Assembly (NCBI GenBank): GCA_015179125.1
Contig: WHVA01000292.1
Span: 62,001-126,000 of the forward strand
DNA from: Gautieria morchelliformis
Lineage: Eukaryota; Basidiomycota; Agaricomycetes; Gomphales; Gomphaceae
DNA length: 64,000 bases
Reading direction: 5' to 3'
Shown here: positions 34,779-44,271 of the stretch, one piece after another
How the letters are laid out: each line of letters opens with the position of its first letter
Numbering within the stretch: position 1 is the stretch's first letter
Program-made: the position numbers and the translations under genes
The notes under the pieces: model-generated
Told to the model about the DNA's origin: nothing
Databases searched by the model: none
Seen by the model: only the letters and a program-made list of their open reading frames with translations

Positions 34779-35351
34779 ATGCCCCCCAAAGATGGGATGG
34801 ATGTTGATCCGTCAACGTCCACAACGCGAACAACGGCCCCGAGGCAGGGGGCCGCAGACATTCTCCGTGCTCCAATAGACCAGGAGCACTGGATGATCGT
34901 GGGATGGGAGGACGCCCTCGCCATTGTCCACCCGGACGATTGCGCAACGTGCGCAGACTACGCCGCGCACCTTAGGGCCACGACCGGCAACCGCAAGGTC
35001 AAATTGCGGGATGAAGACATCGGCGACGCCATCGATGCAGCGTGGGGATGGCTCCCAAGGGGCATCGCGCGTGACGCGCGAGAAGAACCCCTCCGGGACA
35101 TCCACGACCTTAAAAAAGAGGTCAAGGAGCTGGAATGCACGGTCGAGGACCGCGACGACGCGCTCGCATCCGAGCGTGCCAGGATCAAGGAACTGGAGCA
35201 ACAGCTGAGCGCTGCCCAGCTCCAGGTTACCCTGGTCCACACTGCCTCAAAAAGGCCGCGACATGACCCGGCCACGGCCCCAGTGGCCGGGCCATCCTCA
35301 CCTCACGCGACGGCGCCGTTGCCGGCGCGCGCAACATCGGCCGCTAGGTAA
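34779..35351 (+). CDS. Accessory ORF X between integrase and 3' LTR
   Basis: 190-codon frame, ATG at 34779, 123 bp after the integrase stop. It has a globular N-terminal half containing HWMIVGWEDALAIVHPDDC followed by ATCADYAAHLRATTGNRKV, including a CxxC pair (DCATCADY). A predicted coiled coil follows (DLKKEVKELECTVEDRD; RARIKELEQQLSAAQL) and a Pro/Ala-rich tail. It has no membrane segment or signal peptide, so it is not envelope-like. A perfect splice donor (AG|GTAAGC at 35348) overlaps the stop, and a strong polypyrimidine tract ending TGCCAG lies about 100 bp on. The protein could therefore be extended to about 35639 by splicing. Function unknown; not part of the minimal gypsy gene set. 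Confidence 0.6.
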   Translation: MPPKDGMDVDPSTSTTRTTAPRQGAADILRAPIDQEHWMIVGWEDALAIVHPDDCATCADYAAHLRATTGNRKVKLRDEDIGDAIDAAWGWLPRGIARDAREEPLRDIHDLKKEVKELECTVEDRDDALASERARIKELEQQLSAAQLQVTLVHTASKRPRHDPATAPVAGPSSPHATAPLPARATSAAR

Positions 35352-35593
35352 GCGCTAATCACACTTTCCTTCGCAATGGCTAGCCCATTGACGGTGTGGG
35401 GGGAGCCGCGCAATTTCTTGCACTTTTTCTTTGGCTGCTCTGCCAGCCTCTGTGCCTGTTCGGGGTCGTACGTCTTCCAGACGGATGAGCCGGACTCCCA
35501 TCCATCGGGGACACCGTACGCAGAGTCGGAAGGCGCGCTCTGCCCTTCCGTCGTTGTCGTCGTCAGGGTCGGCGCTGACAATCGGGACGCTAG

Positions 35594-35899
35594 CCCCGAT
35601 TGCACACCGTCAACGACCCCGCCCTTCAGCGGCGGGTAGCACAGATCGAGGCCCAGTATGTCGGGCCTGGCGTGGCCCTGCCTCCGCCGGCGGGGACAGT
35701 TCACCCTCCCTACCCGGGGGAGGGAGTGATCATACCACTCGGAGACCCACTGATCTCCGAGACGGGCCTCCTACCACGGCCGGTAGGAATGGCCCAGCAG
35801 CGTCGTACTCAATGGTATGACGTCTGCCCGCTCGACGACCCACGCTTCGTCGAGCTCATAGCGCGGGCAAAAGAAACACCACAGCTCGCGCGTAGATGA
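35594..35899 (+). CDS. Accessory ORF Y1 (no ATG)
   Basis: Open frame without an ATG, opening after a TAG at 35591-35593. It reads ALQRRVAQIEAQYVGPGVA and YDVCPLDDPRFVELIARAK and ends in a TGA that overlaps the ATG of the next frame (ATGA at 35896-35899). It may be an exon of a spliced accessory transcript. The expected upstream donor at 35348 would enter it in the wrong phase, so its expression route is unresolved. Confidence 0.4.
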   Translation, partial: PRLHTVNDPALQRRVAQIEAQYVGPGVALPPPAGTVHPPYPGEGVIIPLGDPLISETGLLPRPVGMAQQRRTQWYDVCPLDDPRFVELIARAKETPQLARR

Positions 35900-36747
35900 T
35901 CGGCGTTTTCAGATGCATCGAGCACGAACAACGCGCCCGCAATCCCAAAAGGGATTGTCTCGTGATAGCGGGTGGTACCCCGCACGACATCGCGACCATC
36001 CTGAAAGGTTGGATACACAACCCCGAAGGGATCCCATCTGCCATCCATGACAACGCGGATAGCACCTTCAACCTAGACGACATGGACGTCTGGATGTGGT
36101 TGAAGGCCCTTGCGCCCCGGGTCAAAGGGGTCGCATCACCACTCAGGGCGAGGCTACTCGACCTCTTTGGCTCGACAGACCAATGGTCGAGCCTCGTCGA
36201 CGCCAGGGAAGTGCTGACACCCCAGAGCACCACCCTGCGGCTCTCAATCACGGGCCCATTCCCTGTGGAGGGCCGAGCCGGCCCCGACATCCCACTCGCG
36301 GAGATTGCGAGATGGTTGGCCCGCTACACGGGAGTCACTCGCGAGCGAGTGGCGCGCATTGAACATTATGTTCAATGCAGCATCACCAGCGCAGCATTCA
36401 GTGCCGCCACCCGCGAGGGCCAACAAAAGGTCATCGAGACCAGCCATGTGAGGGCCACGGTGCTGCGGCCCCTCACTCACGCTCAGCTCGACCGAGAGCT
36501 GGCGCGCTTCCGGCCCCCTCCTCAGACTGAGGACCCGGCCATTGAGGCCATGCTCCGCGAGGACACTGGCCCCATCACCCAAGCGGATACCGCCGCTAGC
36601 GGTGAGGCCGACCAGCCTCACCCAATCACCACCGATGACGCGGAGGTGCCCCCGGAGGAGTCACGTGCTCCACCGGCCCCGTACGACGACAACGTCATCG
36701 TATCGGCCACTCTAGAGGACTCCCTCATGGATGACCTCTATGAGTAG
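35896..36747 (+). CDS. Accessory ORF Y2
   Basis: 283-codon frame ending 36 bp before the 3' LTR. The middle looks well folded: GGTPHDIATILKGWIHNPEG, LDDMDVWMWLKALAPRVKG, EIARWLARYTGVTRERVARI and EHYVQCSITSAAFS. An acidic Pro-rich C-terminus follows (ESRAPPAPYDDNVIVSATLE). It has no recognised domain, transmembrane segment or protease motif. Its start ATG overlaps the Y1 stop (ATGA), a layout compatible with termination-reinitiation. Like ORF X it is extra to standard gypsy coding capacity, and its open frame in a recently inserted element suggests it was under selection in the parental family. Confidence 0.6.
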   Translation: MIGVFRCIEHEQRARNPKRDCLVIAGGTPHDIATILKGWIHNPEGIPSAIHDNADSTFNLDDMDVWMWLKALAPRVKGVASPLRARLLDLFGSTDQWSSLVDAREVLTPQSTTLRLSITGPFPVEGRAGPDIPLAEIARWLARYTGVTRERVARIEHYVQCSITSAAFSAATREGQQKVIETSHVRATVLRPLTHAQLDRELARFRPPPQTEDPAIEAMLREDTGPITQADTAASGEADQPHPITTDDAEVPPEESRAPPAPYDDNVIVSATLEDSLMDDLYE

Positions 36748-36772
36748 GAGTTAACCCCTATAGTTGTCTATA

Positions 36773-36783
36773 GAAGGGGAGGG
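36773..36783 (+). other. Polypurine tract
   Basis: GAAGGGGAGGG directly abuts the 3' LTR start, the expected plus-strand DNA primer of a gypsy element. Confidence 0.8.
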
Positions 36784-36996
36784 TGTAAATAACCCGTGTA
36801 TCTACATGTACATTAGTTATTACATAATCCCAGTGGGCCCCTTAGGGACCCACTGTATAGTTTATGCGTGGGAACCGGCTAGCGGTCCCCATCGCATCTT
36901 ACCCTTACACTGTCACTACGTAGCATCAGAATACCACACATTGGTCAAATTCTGTCGTGCTCTTGTGACTTAAGGCTTAAGATAGACATCTTTACA
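36784..36996 (+). repeat. 3' LTR of the chromovirus
   Basis: 213 bp, one visible difference from the 5' LTR. Followed by the ACCAC target duplication (36997-37001). Confidence 0.96.
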
Positions 36997-37000
36997 ACCA

Positions 37001-37373
37001 CCTTCATCCAATTTCCTCGTTCCACTCCGCCTCTCCGTCTCCCTCGCCCACCGCCCACCGCCCCAAGCGCCCCGACATCTACCTCCGCGAGGAGCATGCC
37101 TACTTCATCGAAGCGGGATTTGAGGCTGTGGTTTATGGTGTGTGGGTACATTCATTCGTTGTGTGATGGCAGCTGAACTTGCCAAGTGACTTATTCATTT
37201 GTGTTCATATTTGGTTTTTGCTGGTATTTGTGGTTTTGTGTTCTGTCATGTTCGTATTCACACTCACTGCTCGTATATTCCCCACCTCTTTATCGCTCGC
37301 CATCTCCAGGCATAACATTCACACTCTACGTCTTCACTCTGCACACCCTCTACAAATGACGTCGCCTCTCCTA
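37001..37373 (+). pseudogene. Fragment of a membrane protein gene disrupted by the retrotransposon
   Basis: The exon frame ...KRPDIYLREEHAYFIEAGFE ending AVVYG joins across an intron (gtgtgtggg...ctccag) to ITFTLYVFTLHTLYK, which looks like a membrane helix of basidiomycete multi-helix proteins. It then meets TGA where an Arg codon of a basic K-R-R cluster is likely. In the other direction the same frame stays open across the target duplication into the left flank of the retrotransposon. It is probably an old gene scrap into which the element jumped. No gene name can be given. Confidence 0.35.
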
Positions 37374-37820
37374 ACGCCGCCATGCCCACTTGCCGACCTT
37401 CCCCAATGCCCAACCTAGAGCCCTCTCCACCCTCCTCCCTGCCCTCACCATGCCCCTTGGTATCCACCTCCCTTTGCTCTGGGCACGCCTGACGAGAACG
37501 TCACGCTCAATCACAGCCAGGAAGCCGCCATACAGCATGTAGTCGATGTGTTCACCTGTGGAGACAGGTTAACTAGCTCTGGGATACAGTGCAGGCCGTG
37601 GACCTATGAGGTCCAGAATTGATAGTGGAGTTAGACTTGTAATTACCTTGTAGTTAGTGCTCTTTTATGGCTTTTAAAGGATAACCCATACAAATTTCAT
37701 TCATTTAAAAGGCTTGGTGATCCACATATAACTAATTGACTGGCCATTTATATTATTCATGGATTATCTAGTGTCTATGTACATGGTGATACCATTATAA
37801 TATGCTGGATCCTCCACCGA
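37374..37820. other. Intergenic, nothing supported
   Basis: Pyrimidine-rich start followed by A/T-rich sequence. No gene or repeat recognised. Confidence 0.4.
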
Positions 37821-37998
37821 CACTGCTGTTGGAAAACCCCTTTGCGGTTTTAAGGGATTCTCCTTCAGCCTGGCAAAAATTCATCCACCTAAGGGATCGG
37901 TGGATGGATTGGTGGATGCAACTCCGGTGGAAAATCCACCGGCCGACAATACCTGGTGGATTTTCCACTGGAGTTTGGCGGTGTTCTTTCCCGCAGTG
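37821..37998. mobile_element. MITE-like hairpin element, copy 2 (178 bp)
   Basis: Ends CACTGCTG...CCCGCAGTG. The interior contains a long imperfect palindrome: ACTCCGGTGGAAAATCCACC pairs with GGTGGATTTTCCACTGGAGT about 12 bases further on. It shares ends, size and TCCACC/GGTGGA composition with the copy at 28980. No target duplication identified. Confidence 0.5.
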
Positions 37999-39871
37999 TA
38001 AGCTCGAAATCGGGGTGAAGGTCCCTCCCTCTGCTTTCGGCTCTGGGGTGTAAGTATTGTCAACGCCAGAATATCTCTTGTAAATATATGAGATGGTCAA
38101 TGCCACAAGTGAGTGTCTTTCAAAATGTGAACCCTCCGGGTCCTGACTCATACTGTATGCAGGAACAATGGACTAGAAAGAGAGAGCTTTCAATAGTGTG
38201 CGGCCCCCTTGGGGCAACCAATCATATTCACCAAGCAACGCGGGAAGGGACGCAGAGTTAGAGCCAAAGGATCAGATTATGAATTCTGGTAGGAGTATCA
38301 ACCTCGACCCAGTGGATACAGTAGTAAAAGCAGGGAATTTCGTACCTCGCAACCGTTTACAAACCATCGGTCTCAATCCTATTATTATTGTACTGCTCCT
38401 GCCTGGCAGAACGTACCAAACCTCAAGAGAGAAGCCACGAAGTGAAGGCGGACAAATCGTCAGACTACCCGGATCCCAGCCTGGCTCACCCTTAGTAGGT
38501 TCCATGCGGAGTGCTGATGGCTTTTTCACACTTTGTGACCAAAACGTATACAAACCCATCAGATGATACGGAATCATCCCTCGAGGGGAAATGATTTTGA
38601 GCTTGTGTGCACATCCGACTTGTCTAGGTGTGGCTGCGTTGGGTCGGGATCCTGATTGGGTGGTCAGCGATTAGTCGGCTTTGGTATGGATCCAAGATGC
38701 CTTTCTGGAAGGAGATAGAGTCCGGACAGACAGCTCTGATCGAACACCATCAACCAGTCCTGTGATATGTTCACAGGCTCAGAGACTCTTCGGCTGGGAA
38801 ATCTGAAATGAACTTGTTCAATGGCTTTAAATGGCATATAGATGGAATATCGATTAGAATGATGTGGTCCGAACCCTGTTCAAGAGCCTATCCGTCGCTT
38901 GGCCTTGACTGGGTTGTGAGCCACCGGTTAACAATATTAATACATATATGGCCATTATTAGTTTGTGGGTGAAGGTACCGGTAGATGCCGCCATATGCGA
39001 CGAAACCTTACCTTCTTGGCAGCGCGGTCGACAAGGTTGGTCAGGGCCCAGATCTGTAGAAGCCTAACAGAAGATGGTTCCTGATCAATCTTTACAGTAA
39101 GCTTCAGCAACATTTGCCTGTCATGACTTGTCGGTTCGGGGAGGGGCGGGGGGGCGCGAAAGGGTGGGTTGGGGTTGCATGGTTGTATATGATTCTGAAC
39201 GCCATCCAGGTTGTGCCTCTGTGCATTACGCGATTAAGTCTTCTGTGGTGGTAACGCTACCCACACGCGCAAGAACTCAGAACCTTCAAGTTAATCTTGC
39301 AAGGTAGAAGACCGCTGGCCCTGCTTGACTGGACATTCTAGGTTGAAAAATGAAGCGAATCCACGAACCATAGAACCAGCAAATTTGTCGTGTAGAGCAA
39401 ACAGACAGCCCAAAGAGAGGAGCCATCTTCTCACACACGGTAAATATATATTGATCGCGAGGAGACTGATAGTTGCTGGAGAGAGACGTGTGCTTACACT
39501 AAGGAGTGCACGTGTGCCCACCAACTCTATAGACTAACAGTCGCGTTCTAACTCAATAATGCTCTGCATGAAGATGATGTTTCAGCGTGCTGGCATGAAC
39601 CCCCAATGGTGAAGAGAGCGATGGACGGAGCTTAATGATACCGAATCAAGCTGCAGTGAACAGCAGTACGAGCGGGTGAAGTCCTGAGATCAAGCACAAC
39701 GACAGGGTGGGAGAAGTCACATACAAGCAGGTTGTCTGACTCAATTATTGGGATGTTGCACGTGAGAAGAAAAGCGCCTGTGAAAAGCAATAGGGGACAA
39801 ATTGTTGTTGGAGGGCTGCTTTCAAGCTTGGCGGCAAAGACGCGTACCTCAATAGAAAGCTATCACGGAAA
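37999..39871. other. Intergenic, nothing supported
   Basis: A plus-strand frame at 38198-38566 lacks domain, intron context and good coding character. Otherwise no feature was recognised in this stretch. Confidence 0.4.
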
Positions 39872-40417
39872 TCAGGTTAACTGCAGTTCGTCCTCAGCAT
39901 CGCTGCCAGTGCATTTGTACTTCAGCAACCCCTTGTCCACGCCCTCTGTCCATTCCTTCCCCACGCGCTTTCGTCGTCGCTCAACTTTCCTCGCTTCGTC
40001 CATCATCTTCAATTCCTCTTTCCTTTCCTTGCTTGGCACCCATCTACTCTTCAAGATCCTTCTGACGGCCTCAGGACTAATTTTGAAACGCTCAGCCAAA
40101 ACCGGGGTTGTAAAGATCTCTGGCGAGTGATTATGAAGCATACGGAGGCCATCCATGGCATCACGTGAGATTTTTCGAGGCGGAGACCAGCCCTGAGGAA
40201 ATGCTTTGCGGAGAGCAAGTCGGTGTTGATTGTATTCATAGGGCGTAGGCGTTTGAGGTGGTGGGCGGCGGTCTGGGGCAGGTGCTCTTGACCGCGTTGA
40301 AGGGAGAGAGCGCGAAGCCAAGAGGGGTTGCGGCGCATCTGAAGGAGACGTTCTCCAGTTTGTAGGGCGAGGAACTTTAGTAGACATCGCACGTAGAAGG
40401 CAGGAACATATCGACAT
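39872..40417 (-). CDS. Rrg9/neugrin-like mitochondrial protein
   Basis: Single-exon gene of about 181 codons. It matches the neugrin/Rrg9 family, needed for respiratory growth and mitochondrial gene expression in yeast; human neugrin supports mitochondrial 16S rRNA/ribosome function. Key blocks: GWSPPRKISRDAMDGLRML, then FTTPVLAERFKISPEAVRR followed by ILKSRWVPS (a helix-turn-helix-like segment), then a basic tail (RKVERRRKRVGKEW). The N-terminus is rich in Arg/Ser/Pro, consistent with a mitochondrial leader. The ATG at 40417 is preferred because the frame further upstream has only a non-ATG start; an internal ATG at 40387 is an alternative. It is arranged head to head with coactosin. Confidence 0.82.
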   Translation of the reverse strand: MSICSCLLRAMSTKVPRPTNWRTSPSDAPQPLLASRSLPSTRSRAPAPDRRPPPQTPTPYEYNQHRLALRKAFPQGWSPPRKISRDAMDGLRMLHNHSPEIFTTPVLAERFKISPEAVRRILKSRWVPSKERKEELKMMDEARKVERRRKRVGKEWTEGVDKGLLKYKCTGSDAEDELQLT

Positions 40418-40539
40418 GGCAAATGGGAGCAATTCGCCTTCACGCGTCTAACACCCGGGCGTCTATACTTATTACTTTGTTCTCCTTCCCTTGCCAACGT
40501 ATCTGCAATAAATTCGTTCCTTCCCTCTAGGATAGCGCC
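40418..40539. promoter_or_regulatory. Compact divergent promoter
   Basis: Only 122 bp separate the start codons of the Rrg9-like gene (minus) and coactosin (plus), so both 5' UTRs and promoters share this segment. It is rich in CTT/TTCC pyrimidine tracts. Confidence 0.6.
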
Positions 40540-41205
40540 ATGGCAGATGCATCAGCTCCAGAAATCGCAGAAGGTTTGCAGGCCATCCTGAAGCGGCAAG
40601 CTGTTATCTTACTGGGGAGGCTTTGCAGCATATCAGGACCTGAGGTCCTCGTCAGATACAAACTGGCTTCTGGTTGATTATGAGGTCTAAACTTACCTTT
40701 GTGTATATTTTCATCCCACTCATGCGGAGAGCTCTTATTTTTCTAGAACGATCGGTCCGACCGCCTAGTGCTCACATCAACGGGCACAGGGGGCCTAGCT
40801 GAGCTTCAGGATACCCTCGACGATGCTCGAGCATCATTCGCCTATGTGCGGGTCAAGTACTCGAATGATAAGGAATCTCAGAGAGAGAAGTTTATTCTCA
40901 TCGTATGGATAGGAAAGAGTGTCAAGGTCATGCGAAGAGCAAAAGTATGCAGAGTAGTTGTCACTTTGCCGTAAGGTAACTGACGTTTTAAGCATAGATT
41001 TCAGTCCATTCAGCAGATGTAAAGCAGGTGCTTCGAGCTTACTCTATAGATGTATCAGCGAGCAGCAAGGATGATTTAAACGAAGCACATATCATTACTC
41101 GGTTACGGAAGGCGAGCCTCACTCCCTGTTTCCGTTAATAGCTTATTAACATGCCCCCCTATTAACTTCGGAAAGGCCGGAGGAGCCAGCTATGATGGCG
41201 TATGA
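40540..41205 (+). CDS. Coactosin (ADF-H domain actin-binding protein)
   Basis: Actin-filament-binding protein of the ADF/cofilin superfamily. Five exons join cleanly: MADASAPEIAE, intron, AYQDLRSSSDTNWLLVDYE, intron, NDRSDRLVLTSTGTGGLAEL through SFAYVRVKYSNDKESQREKF to RRAK, intron with acceptor gcatag, ISVHSADVKQVLRAYSIDVS to IITRLRK, and finally AGGASYDGV and a TGA. The order and the VKYSND and RAGGxxYD motifs are those of coactosin, length about 140 residues. The last intron starts with GC (AAG|GCGAGC) rather than GT. With a GT donor no in-frame ending is found, so a GC-AG intron is the simplest reading. Confidence 0.85.
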
Positions 41206-42242
41206 TCCTATCAGACACTCTTTTCCCCGTCTGTCGCATGTTATTGCATTCTACAATCCCCGGTGACATCTGGGATACTTGACGTCATTTTAATGGTCGT
41301 CTCCAGTTTTCTGCCTGATCGGAGTCGTTTTGATTCAGTACTGTTGGAGTTATATCAACCCTTCAAGTTACAGCTGGTCATCAAAATTCATTGTGCGCAG
41401 ATGCGGGTGACAGTGGCAACATGATATATCAATGTTGCTATCATAGTCGACACAGGTATGTCATCTGGTGTATGGGAGAGGTGGTGGCGGAATGACATGC
41501 CACACGGTGGTCAGCTTGTTCACTGCACTGGCATTGGGGCATTATTATATGTAAAGCTCGATAAGACTCAAGCTCGACAGATGCAATCAGTATTCAGTAC
41601 GATCAAACTGGTATCTAAATGTAGCTCATGCTGTGCATGTCTCCAACCACTGAATCTGGCCGCAAGAAGGACGGATCGCGGACTGGACTGACTGTTTCAT
41701 GGTGGTGACGTTCTATCATGATATAAGTTATAAAGGTGATAAGCTGCTGCCAGGCAGAACTCGAGGGCAATATCCGTCTACGAGACTGATGTCTGCAGGC
41801 CCGGGCACCGCCAACATAGTATCTCAGCTGAGGCAGTACTAGCTAGTACTATAGGAGTCTAAGTTTTCGACCTAACCAGGCCAAAACTCCCGAATGTGAT
41901 GGAAATATATTACCAATTATGGTAAAGTATTGTTCAGCTTCCCGGTGCAATTTCAAAATATAGTGACCGACCCTGTGGCGGTCTCGCTAAGTAGCCGCAG
42001 CGACACTCCAGACACTCCAGATGACCGAGATGCCGAGATGCCGAGTCATCACGAGATTTACAATACTGATACTTCCAAGGTGCGCGACTCTCGGATCAAC
42101 AGTAAACCCGTGCGAGCGACCTTGACTTGACCATTACGGTAGACACTGTCCAGTTACTATTTACAACATTTACCTATATATACTCAAAATCAAAATACAA
42201 GAGCCTCCACGCAGACAGGAGCCACCACACAAGTGCTTCCGA
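41206..42242. other. Intergenic between converging genes
   Basis: No supported gene; several short frames without domains. It holds the 3' ends of coactosin and the aldehyde dehydrogenase gene. Confidence 0.45.
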
Positions 42243-44271
42243 CTAGGACACGGGAAGCTCCGAGTGACGTACTAGCCGCTGGACATGAGCGGAGCCCATA
42301 GCTTCTTTTGAAGTTGACGGCGTGGAAGTAGAAATTCTTGGAAGAGGAACCTTTTGGAACAGATCCTGACTCAGTGCATCGTAGCTCTCTTTGGTGTACG
42401 GTGGATAACGGATAGCCAAAAGGGGCTCAGCTCTAAGAATATAGTGAGAATCCTACGCCGAGGCAGGGTTGTGTAGTACTGACTCTGGAGGTACATCCAT
42501 GGAAGCTCTGTTGTGGATGAAGGTGTCGAAAGCAAATTTGCCACCTTGATAACCGTCTGAAGCACACGGAAATTAACAGCTACCTATGATTAAGAATTTA
42601 GATGTTACTTACACCCCGAGGCGCCGATGCCTCCGACGGGTAACTGTGGTACTAGAGGACAAACCAATGAGCCATGATACTAGTATGTGTTTATTTTTTT
42701 GGCGTACTGGCGAGTTGGTAAAACGTGTCATTGACTATCAGAGCACCGCTCAACGTATTTTCGCGCACTTGACGCAGGTGTCAGTCCATCACCGTGAACC
42801 TAGGTCTGACACATACCACGTCGTTTGAAAGACTCGTCAGAAGAGAACATATATACCGCCAGAGGCTCTGGTCGGTCAGCAACGAACTCTAAAGCGGCTT
42901 CAAGGTTCTAGTATGACGAGGACTGTGAGTCCCGTTTTTGGACAGAAAGGGGAAGCTCACGTCGACTGGAACAACTGCGAGGACAGGACCAAATATTTCG
43001 TCTTCAAGCAAAGAATCACCCGGCCGGACATCCCTCACAACTGTTACGTCTATCTTCTTCCTGGACGAATCGACCTGGCCGCCAACGACAATGCGACCTT
43101 TAGTACGCGTCAACATATCCATGACTCGGTGATAATGCTTCTCGTTGATGATACAGCCGGTGTCTGGCGATGACAGAGAGCCATTTGGGAAGAATTCTGT
43201 CCAACTACGGTGATTTAGCTTATGTGTATAACATAGCCCAGACAGAGTAATGGGTACGCACGCCTTCTCAAGCCCTGCAATGAGATTATCTTGTTTCTCC
43301 CGATCGACAAGCACATAGTCAGGGGAGATGCAGACTTGACCTGCATTGATCATTTTTCCCCAGAGGATGCGGCGGGCTGCGAGTTCCATGTCGTATTGAC
43401 TATCAAGTATCACGGGGCATTTGCCGCCTAACTGATGGCGCAAAGCAGATTGTAGAATTATGTGAGGCCACAAGGGATATCAATCTTACCTCGAGAGTTA
43501 CAGGTGTCATATGTTTTGCGGCGGCGGCAGCAACAATACGGCCAACCTTCATACCACCCGTATAGCAGACTGTCGCGGAGTTTCGGTGAGGAACAAGAGA
43601 GTCAGGCCAAAAAGAGTGTATTACCAGAGGCCCATTTCAGCTGAAGAAGGAGGGTGCTTTGGTCGACACCACCGAGAACAACACGATAGCAATCGGCGTC
43701 CAAGTATTTAGGGACAAGGCGGGATATGAGACTTGAGCAATAGGTACTGAGATCGGAGGGTTTCACCACGGCTGGACAGCCAGCTGCTATGGCTCCGATG
43801 AGGGGCTGAAGGGTGAGCAGTAATGGGGCGTTGAACGGGCTGGTCAAGGAATTAATTGGGAGTAAATTTCCGGGTTGGGCACTGGTCACGTGCCACTTCT
43901 ACGTACCCAATGATGAGAACTGGGCCACGCGGCTGCTTGATGAGGACAGGCTTCAAAGCGGAAAGCATGGGATTGGTGTCAGAACTGAGATCCACGTTCT
44001 CCGTCCATTGTTCCAAGTTCGCGATGGCATCCAAGGTGCGCTGGAATAAGACGACGAGCTCTCCTATATTGGCCTCGATGGGATGCTTTCCAAAGTCGTG
44101 CGCAAGAGCATCTTGAAAGGCAAGATAATTGTCTTGGAGAAGATACGCGAGCTGGGCAAGCTGGGCCCGTCTGTACGAGATGGGACGCAGCTTGCCCGCT
44201 CTAAAAGAATCCTTCAACATCCTGTGGATGGAGGGGATGTCGCCTAGGGGTGTGTCTGGAATGGGCTCCAT
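42243..44271 (-). CDS. Aldehyde dehydrogenase, ALDH3/fatty-aldehyde type
   Basis: NAD(P)-dependent oxidation of aldehydes to acids. ALDH3-like features: no long N-terminal leader, an ALDH3-type start (LKDSFRAGKLRPISYRRAQL) and the active-site series KQPRGPVLIIG, PFNAPLLLTLQPL, GAIAAGCPAVVKPSD, TLELGGK (general-base Glu), KMINAGQVCISPDYVLV (catalytic Cys), EDEIFGPVLAVVPVD and LPVGGIGASGYG. Nine or so introns were followed, and all junctions can be placed in frame. They include the unusual acceptor choice giving LAIPQLPVGG and the last join VPPE/AEPLLAIRYPPYT. The C-terminus runs on as a Ser/Thr-rich tail ending RHSELPVS; no membrane anchor is evident. About 500 residues, as expected. The gene appears intact. 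Confidence 0.87.

Larger units (their letters stand above)
30088..36996 (+). mobile_element. Ty3/gypsy chromovirus LTR retrotransposon, internally deleted
   Basis: A 6.9-kb element bounded by two 213-bp LTRs (TGTAAATAACCCG...CATCTTTACA) that differ at one position that I can see, and by a perfect 5-bp target duplication ACCAC (30083-30087 and 36997-37001). Order: LTR, ORF1, gag, deletion junction, RNase H tail, integrase, chromodomain, accessory ORFs, polypurine tract, LTR. The chromodomain after integrase places it among the chromoviruses. Protease, nearly all reverse transcriptase and most of RNase H are missing, so it cannot move on its own. The near-identical LTRs nevertheless indicate recent insertion, so transposition was probably supplied in trans by a full-length relative. 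Confidence 0.93.

Noticed and set aside
35303-35704. Minus-strand 133-codon frame inside the retrotransposon
   Set aside because: It runs opposite to all element genes and spans the likely intron and ORF Y1. No start context or related motif.
38198-38566. Plus-strand frame of 122 cod​ons
   Set aside because: No recognisable domain, no intron-exon context and no clear promoter; chance length is possible.
42690-42745. Apparent stop after LAST in the aldehyde dehydrogenase suggesting a pseudogene
   Set aside because: An intron from the GTACGC donor to the CCTCTAG acceptor restores AIPQLPVGGIGASG, so the gene is intact.
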